Source of the DNA: a virus
Virus record (IMG/VR): IMGVR_UViG_3300037153_000518
Location: 1-27,730 of that record
Length of the DNA: 27,730 nt
Direction: 5' to 3' (one strand)
The notes beneath the pieces were generated by a model. That model worked only from the letters and a program-made list of their open reading frames with translations. It was not told the origin of the DNA and made no database searches. This document shows positions 23,314-27,730 of the stretch, piece by piece; position 1 is the first letter of the stretch; each line of letters starts with the position of its first letter. Both the position numbers and the translations under genes were made by a program.

Positions 23314-24762
23314 CTACGGCTCCCGGTCGTGCGCCCCGACGGTGGAGGCGAGGCGGTCATGGGCGCCGACCACGGCCAGCAGCCAGTCGTGGGCGCCGAC
23401 GGTCCCGCCGGGCGCGACCGACAGGCGCAGCACGTAGCGACCCCGGGCGTTGCGGAGGCCCCGGCCCGTCAGTAGATAGCGGCCCGCGACGTTGCGCCAG
23501 GTCGCCACCCGGACCCCGTAGCGGGCCTGGACGTTCCGGAGGCTGCGGACGACCGCGCCGTACCGCGCCGCCGCGTTGCGCCAGGCGCCGGCCGTCAGCC
23601 GGTAGCGCAGCTGGGCGTTCCGCCAGGCTCGCCCGACGGCGACGTACCGCGCCTGGATCTGCCGGAACGCGAGCCCGGGAGCGAGGATGCCGTAACGGGC
23701 CTGGGCGTTCCTGAATGCTCGTGCCGTGAGGCGGTAGCGGGCCTGCAGGTTCTGCAGGCCGCGCGCCACGAGTGCGTACCGCACCGCGGCGTTCCGCCAG
23801 CCGGTCGCCACGACCCGGTAGCGGCCCTGGGCCTGCCGCCACGCCTGGACGGCGATCTTGTACCTGGCCTGGACGTTCCGCCACGCGGCGCCGGAGACGG
23901 TCAGCCGGTAGCGAGCCTGGACGTTCCGGAGCCCGGTCGCGAGCAGGCGATAGCGACCCTGGACGTTCCTGGCCGCGCCGACGACCAGCGAGTACCTGAG
24001 TTGGACCTGACGGAACGACCGGGCGACCAGGCCGTACCGAGCCTGGCTGTTGCGCCAGGACCGCGCGATGACCGGGTACCGGAGCTGGACATTCCGGAGT
24101 CCGCGTACGGCGAGCACGTAGCGCGCCGCCGTGTTTCGCCACGCCCGAGCGACCAGGGCATAGCGCGCCTGAGCCTGACGGAATGCCTGGACCGTGAGCG
24201 AGTAGCGAGCCTGGGCCTGACGCCACGCCCGCACCACCAGGGCGTAGCGGCCCTGAGCGTTCCTCCAGCTCCGGGCGATGACGACGTAGCGGGCCTGCGC
24301 GTTGCGGAAGCCCTGGACAGCCAGGGCGTACCGGCCCTGGACCTGACGCCAGGCCCGAGCGATGACCGTGTAGCGAGCCTGGGCGTTCTTCAGACCCCGG
24401 ACGGCGACCCCGTACCTCGCCTGCGCGTTGCGCCAGGCGGTGGCCACCAGGGCATACCGGGCCTGAGCGTTGCGAAGCCCACGGGCGACCAGCCGGTACC
24501 GGCCCTGAGCATTGCGGAGGCCGGCGACCACGAGTTGGTAGCGGGCCTGGACGTTCCGCCACGAGAGCGCCACCAGAACGTAGCGGAGCTGCGCGTTCCG
24601 GAATGACCGGGCGACGAGGGCGTACCGCGCCTGAGCGTTCCGCCAGCCCTGGACGATGAGCGGGTACCGGGCCTGCGCGTTGCGCCAGGCAGTCGACAGG
24701 GCCAGGAGCCGGGTGCCGAGCAGGGATGGGCGTTTGGGCTGGCCGCGGCCGAAACGCGCCAT
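23314..24762 (-). CDS. RY-repeat protein: thirty 14-residue repeats without acidic residues
   Basis: This 482-residue protein has a 25-residue basic leader (MARFGRGQPKRPSLLGTRLL, then ALSTA), thirty tandem repeats (residues 26-449) and a 33-residue end with three VGAHD units. Repeat consensus is [W/L/F]-R-N-A/V-Q-A-R-Y-x-L-V-A-R-[S/G/A]. R7-Y8 is present in all thirty copies. Only repeats 19 and 24 are longer, by two residues. I see no Asp, Glu, Cys, His or Met inside the repeats and about three Arg per unit. Polarity alternates over RYALVAR (beta-like), yet 14 also equals two heptads. The start is ATG right after TAG. Context with fibre-like genes suggests a surface or tether role. I know no family with certainty. 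Confidence 0.85.
   Translation of the reverse strand: MARFGRGQPKRPSLLGTRLLALSTAWRNAQARYPLIVQGWRNAQARYALVARSFRNAQLRYVLVALSWRNVQARYQLVVAGLRNAQGRYRLVARGLRNAQARYALVATAWRNAQARYGVAVRGLKNAQARYTVIARAWRQVQGRYALAVQGFRNAQARYVVIARSWRNAQGRYALVVRAWRQAQARYSLTVQAFRQAQARYALVARAWRNTAARYVLAVRGLRNVQLRYPVIARSWRNSQARYGLVARSFRQVQLRYSLVVGAARNVQGRYRLLATGLRNVQARYRLTVSGAAWRNVQARYKIAVQAWRQAQGRYRVVATGWRNAAVRYALVARGLQNLQARYRLTARAFRNAQARYGILAPGLAFRQIQARYVAVGRAWRNAQLRYRLTAGAWRNAAARYGAVVRSLRNVQARYGVRVATWRNVAGRYLLTGRGLRNARGRYVLRLSVAPGGTVGAHDWLLAVVGAHDRLASTVGAHDREP
23416..24687 (-). repeat. Coding tandem array, 42-bp period, 30 units
   Basis: This array encodes residues 26-449 of the RY-repeat protein. The repeated codons differ a lot at third positions between units, so the array is conserved as protein rather than as recent DNA copies. 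The most conserved stretch is the codons for RNAQARY. Confidence 0.9.
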
Positions 24763-26469
24763 CTACATGAGGCTCCCGCTCAGCGGCCGGGGTTGGCTCC
24801 AGGGCTGCGTGCTGGGCGGCACCGAGATCAGGTACCGGCAGCCGGCGTTCCGCCACCCGGCCGTCGGGACAGTGATCGCGTACCGGGCCTGGGCGTTCTT
24901 CAGGCCCGGGCTGGACAACGTCAGGGCGGCCACGTTGACGGCGTAGGGCGCGCTGCTGTTCGCCGTCCAGGCCACCCCGATCATGGAGTTGCCGTAGGTG
25001 GCGGTCAGGAAGTCCTTGGCCTCGGTGCTCGTGCTGAGCGTGGACCACGAGCTCGCCCAGCCGCCGCCGGACGTCCACTTGAGGTACCGGATCGAGTGGC
25101 TGGCGTCGGTGTCCAGGACGAAGGCCCAGACCGATGTCCCGTCGGATACGAGGGGGACGCCACTGCCCGCCTGCTGCCCGGTCAGGCCGGTGCTCGGCAG
25201 CGTGACCTTCGCGCCCCAGGAGCCACCGTGACCCGAGTAGCGCACGTGTTCGAGGACGGTCCCGGAGTTGCGCCTGACGACGTGGACGTCGGTGTCCGAG
25301 ACGCGGCAGATACCCCAGTCGTTGGGGTGGTTGTGGGCGCTGGAGAGGTTGGGGACCGCGGCCCCGGCAGTGGTCGAGGTCGGCCACTGCGTCGCCGACG
25401 CGGACTCCGCGAAGCGCAGGCCGGCGTTGTACGTATTCCCCCCGCTCGGCGTGGTCCCGTTCTCGTCGCCGAAGCAGTAGACGGCGAGCATGAAGCCCGA
25501 CGCCAGGGGCACGACCGCGCTCTGCCAGGGCGCGCCGGTGACGGCGTTGTCGAAGCTCGTCGGCTTGACGCCGCCGTTGTTCCCGGCCCAGCTCGGGTCC
25601 TGGTTGGCGGTGCCGTTGTCGACCACGCCGCTGGCGTAGCCGCTGACCGGCTGGAAGTTCTCCTCGTTGACCCACCACCAGCGGTTGGTCGAGCTGAGGC
25701 CGATGCTGAGGGCCTGGGGGAAGTCGGGAGCGTCCTCGACGCCCGGGGCGGTGTCGTTCCAGCCGCTCCCGCCGCCTCCGGAGTGGACGTTGGCGTCCCA
25801 GGTGATCGTGGTCGCGGCCGTGAGTCGGGCGCGCTCGGTCGTGTGGATGTAGTGGCTGTCCTGCTGGGTCAGCAGGTGCACCACGTCGACGGAGCTGATG
25901 CTGCCGTAGCCGACCGCGAGCAGGCGGCCGTCCACCGGAAACTCGCCGTACCCGCCGGGGTTGTTCTTGCCCCCGGCCAGGTTGATGCCGAGGCCCAGCG
26001 AGGTCCCGTCAGCGATCGACGGCGAGGGGGAGCCGGTCGCCTCCGACCAGGTCGCCGTGGTCAGGTCGGCGCTGCTGCTGACGTAGGCCCGGACCCTGGT
26101 CGCCTCGATGATCTCGTAGGTCGAGCCGGCGGCCAGTGCGGTCCCGAGCCAGCTCCCGGTGGCGCCGTTGTCGATGACCGGGAGCACAGTCGACGTGTTG
26201 TTGCCGATCGTGAACGCCTGGCCGGAGCCCGTGCCGCCCGTGATGATGCAGGCGTAGCCGAGGTACTGGCCGGCGGTCCAGGTCTTGCCGGTGTCGGCGA
26301 GCTGCGACTTGGACCCGCTCGTGGCCGTGCCGCTGTCGACCTTGCCGACGTAGGTGAAGAACCACCATCGGCCGGTGTTCGCGGCGTAGACGAGGTGGCC
26401 CTGAGCGATGCCCCCCGTCGCGCCCTTGATGGCCCCCAGCGTCGAGGAGCTGACGATGGTGGCGGTCAC
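24763..26469 (-). CDS. Beta-rich surface/fibre protein ending in two RY repeats
   Basis: GTG at 26469 follows GAGGA and the previous TAG. The 568 residues are G/S/T/W-rich. Residues about 42-125 hold a module common in phage fibre proteins (GTATSGSKSQLADTGKTWTA, then GSGQAFTIGNNTSTVLPV and GSTYEII). Residues about 380-520 look like beta-propeller blades (DTDVHVVRRNSG, VSDGTSVWAFVLDTDASHSI, RYLKWTSGGGWASSWSTL). The C-terminus has LKNAQARYAITVPTAG and WRNAGCRYLISVPP, two units of the 14-residue repeat of the next gene, then a P/S tail. Receptor binding or fibre is inferred; no enzyme motif is assigned. It is a paralogue of the partial protein at 26942-27730. Confidence 0.7.
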   Translation of the reverse strand: MTATIVSSSTLGAIKGATGGIAQGHLVYAANTGRWWFFTYVGKVDSGTATSGSKSQLADTGKTWTAGQYLGYACIITGGTGSGQAFTIGNNTSTVLPVIDNGATGSWLGTALAAGSTYEIIEATRVRAYVSSSADLTTATWSEATGSPSPSIADGTSLGLGINLAGGKNNPGGYGEFPVDGRLLAVGYGSISSVDVVHLLTQQDSHYIHTTERARLTAATTITWDANVHSGGGGSGWNDTAPGVEDAPDFPQALSIGLSSTNRWWWVNEENFQPVSGYASGVVDNGTANQDPSWAGNNGGVKPTSFDNAVTGAPWQSAVVPLASGFMLAVYCFGDENGTTPSGGNTYNAGLRFAESASATQWPTSTTAGAAVPNLSSAHNHPNDWGICRVSDTDVHVVRRNSGTVLEHVRYSGHGGSWGAKVTLPSTGLTGQQAGSGVPLVSDGTSVWAFVLDTDASHSIRYLKWTSGGGWASSWSTLSTSTEAKDFLTATYGNSMIGVAWTANSSAPYAVNVAALTLSSPGLKNAQARYAITVPTAGWRNAGCRYLISVPPSTQPWSQPRPLSGSLM

Positions 26470-26472
26470 GGG

Positions 26473-26934
26473 CTATTCCTCGAAGTCGAGATTGGCCTCG
26501 TAGTTGCACGTGGTCATGCCCGACTGCGAGATCAGGCGGAGCTCGAAGAAGTCGGAGGCCGACATGCTCACCTCGCGACCCAGCGGGAACTGGTAGACGA
26601 GACCAGCCGTGGGGGAGACCAGCCAGGACTTGAGGATCGCCACCCCGGCGCCGTCGGACGTGTCGTTGATCCTCGCCGTGGTGATGCTGGCGGTGTCCCC
26701 CGTCAGCCAGGGCTTCGGCGTGTAGGTCGAGCCGCCCGAGCTGGCGCCGGTGGCGCGCACCAGTTCCACGCGGACGGGGACGGCACCGGAACCGGTGGCT
26801 GTGGAGTCGAATGTCACGTCGAAGCCGATCACCGTGCACGTGATCGTGGAGCCCGTGGCTAGCTGACAGGCCACCTTGGTCGTCGATGCGGCCAGCGAGG
26901 TCAGGCCCGAGGTGACGGTGAACTTTCGAGCCAT
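26473..26934 (-). CDS. Beta-rich phage protein, 153 residues
   Basis: ATG at 26934 follows AGGAGG. The sequence (MARKFTVTSGLTSLAASTTK, then GSTITCTVIGFDVTFDSTAT, VPVRVELVRATGASSGGSTY and VYQFPLGREVSMSASDFFEL) is a single beta-rich domain. It is of the kind found in virion proteins of high-GC phages, with RVELVRATGAS as a recurrent string. No signal peptide. It lies between two paralogous fibre-like genes, so a structural role in the same surface complex is plausible. Confidence 0.65.
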   Translation of the reverse strand: MARKFTVTSGLTSLAASTTKVACQLATGSTITCTVIGFDVTFDSTATGSGAVPVRVELVRATGASSGGSTYTPKPWLTGDTASITTARINDTSDGAGVAILKSWLVSPTAGLVYQFPLGREVSMSASDFFELRLISQSGMTTCNYEANLDFEE

Positions 26935-26941
26935 GCGCCTC

Positions 26942-27730
26942 CTACCAGAGCGAGGCCCGGCTGATGGCCTGCCGGGCGTAGAGCAGCGGAACCGGCGGCG
27001 GCGCGGCGGCCGTCAGGCTGACGACCCCCGAAACCAGGCTGGTGCTCTGGTGCCACAGGACCACGATCTGGTTGTTGCCCACGTCGCGAGCGCAGGAGAT
27101 GAACGTCCTGGTCTGCGTCGAGGACTCCAGCGTCGTCCAGGCTCCGTCCCACGACGCGCCCGCCGACGACCACTTGATGTACTGGACCGAGTTGGCCGCG
27201 TCGGAGCCGATCGCGAACAGCCAGACGTTGGTCCCGTCCGTCGCGAGCGCCGTGCCCGTGCCCGAGGCGGTCGAGAACGCCGGGATGCTCTGGCCCGCGC
27301 CCCAGCTGGTGCCGTTCCAGCGGCGGTGGACCCAGGACCCGGTGCTCGAGCGGTAGACCACGTGTACGTCGCTCGTGGTCCGCGCCACGCAGCCCCAGGC
27401 GTTCTTGTCGACCGCCGTCACGGCGCCGGTGACCGACGTGTTGCCGCCGGTGCCGCTCCAGGACGTCCCGTTGTACGTGTAGAAGCTGAGGCCCGTCCAG
27501 GTCGAGGCCGCGGTCCCGTTGTCGGCGATCAACGCCATGTTCCCGGCTGTCGCGGTGGGGAAGAGGTAACCGGACTTCACGACCGACGCCTGGCTGTTGT
27601 CGATCACCGCCGACGTGGCCCATGTCGGTGCGGTCGCCTGCTCGCCGGTGCCCGGGTCTGCGGTGGAGCGCGTCCACGACGTGTCCTGGTTGGTGTCGAG
27701 CGCGCCGTTGGTCAGGTAGACCCGGTTGTT
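26942..27730 (-). CDS. Partial beta-propeller-like surface protein, 5' end outside window
   Basis: The frame is open from the window edge to TAG at 26942, giving 262 visible residues; an internal GTG at 27607 is not needed as a start. Visible blades: VYLTNGALDTNQDTSWTRST, DVHVVYRSSTGSWVHRRWNG, TALATDGTNVWLFAIGSDAA, then NSVQYIKWSSAGASWDGAWT. These align well with the C-terminal half of the protein at 24763-26469 (VHVV-R, SDGT-VW-F, SIRYLKW-S), showing paralogy. The end (PPPVPLLYARQAISRASLW) lacks clear RY repeats although LLYARQAISR is weakly similar. Likely virion surface protein. Confidence 0.65.
   Translation of the reverse strand, partial: NNRVYLTNGALDTNQDTSWTRSTADPGTGEQATAPTWATSAVIDNSQASVVKSGYLFPTATAGNMALIADNGTAASTWTGLSFYTYNGTSWSGTGGNTSVTGAVTAVDKNAWGCVARTTSDVHVVYRSSTGSWVHRRWNGTSWGAGQSIPAFSTASGTGTALATDGTNVWLFAIGSDAANSVQYIKWSSAGASWDGAWTTLESSTQTRTFISCARDVGNNQIVVLWHQSTSLVSGVVSLTAAAPPPVPLLYARQAISRASLW

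Noticed and set aside
23416-24687. Regular 42-base period that could be read as a CRISPR array
   Set aside because: The period is coding, in frame through 30 units, with no unique spacers and with third-base divergence. It is a protein repeat.
1-27730. Search by eye for tRNA, rRNA, integrase, lysis, replication and insertion sequences
   Set aside because: No cloverleaf, recombinase, endolysin/holin, polymerase or transposase pattern was recognised in either strand.

Overview
The window is a virion-structure module of a tailed double-stranded DNA phage or prophage, siphovirus-like, with an HK97-type head. The evidence is an ordered set: small and large terminase, portal fused to a MuF domain, XkdF-like protease, scaffold-like protein, major capsid protein, connector, tail terminator-like protein, major tail protein, frameshifted tail chaperones, tape measure, distal tail protein, tailspike and tail hub. 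DNA is strongly GC-rich, third codon positions are mostly G or C, and several genes start with GTG. This points to a high-GC bacterial host (Actinobacteriota or Chloroflexota-like), but the host cannot be fixed from the sequence. I saw no integrase, repressor, lysis gene, replication gene, tRNA or CRISPR, so lytic, temperate or defective status is unknown.

Almost everything is on the minus strand and reads from right to left. From 27730 to 22939 there are surface or fibre-like genes: two paralogous beta-rich proteins (26942-27730 and 24763-26469), a small beta protein, a striking protein made of thirty 14-residue RY repeats (23314-24762) and a small Ig-like protein. DNA packaging and the head follow from 22934 to 14130. 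Connector and tail-tube genes run from 14068 to 9746, tail chaperones and a gp10-like protein from 9746 to 8191, tape measure and distal tail from 7833 to 4279, then tailspike, hub and the start of a fibre gene that leaves the window at base 1. Many neighbours overlap by ATGA, TGATG or TAGTG, so most of the block is translationally coupled. No intergenic stretch exceeds about 100 bases.

Two small genes lie on the plus strand against this block: a PH-like protein (7874-8194) and a zinc-ribbon protein (11266-11505). Each sits next to an inverted repeat and they look like accessory cargo. A YkgJ-type cysteine-cluster gene (12393-12803) is a third unexpected passenger, embedded in the connector region.

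The main points for a second look are the acid-free RY-repeat protein and its apparent two-repeat relative next door; a canonical -1 slippery heptamer in the tail chaperones; two apparent +1 frame breaks that both lie in GC hairpins (tape measure and a basic repeat protein); an ATC codon where the protease should start; an in-frame TGA at codon 10 of the last fibre gene; a 27-codon gene that exactly fills the tailspike-hub gap; and RNA hairpins on both sides of the capsid gene. Several of these could be sequencing errors or signs of a decaying prophage, and read-level data would decide that.
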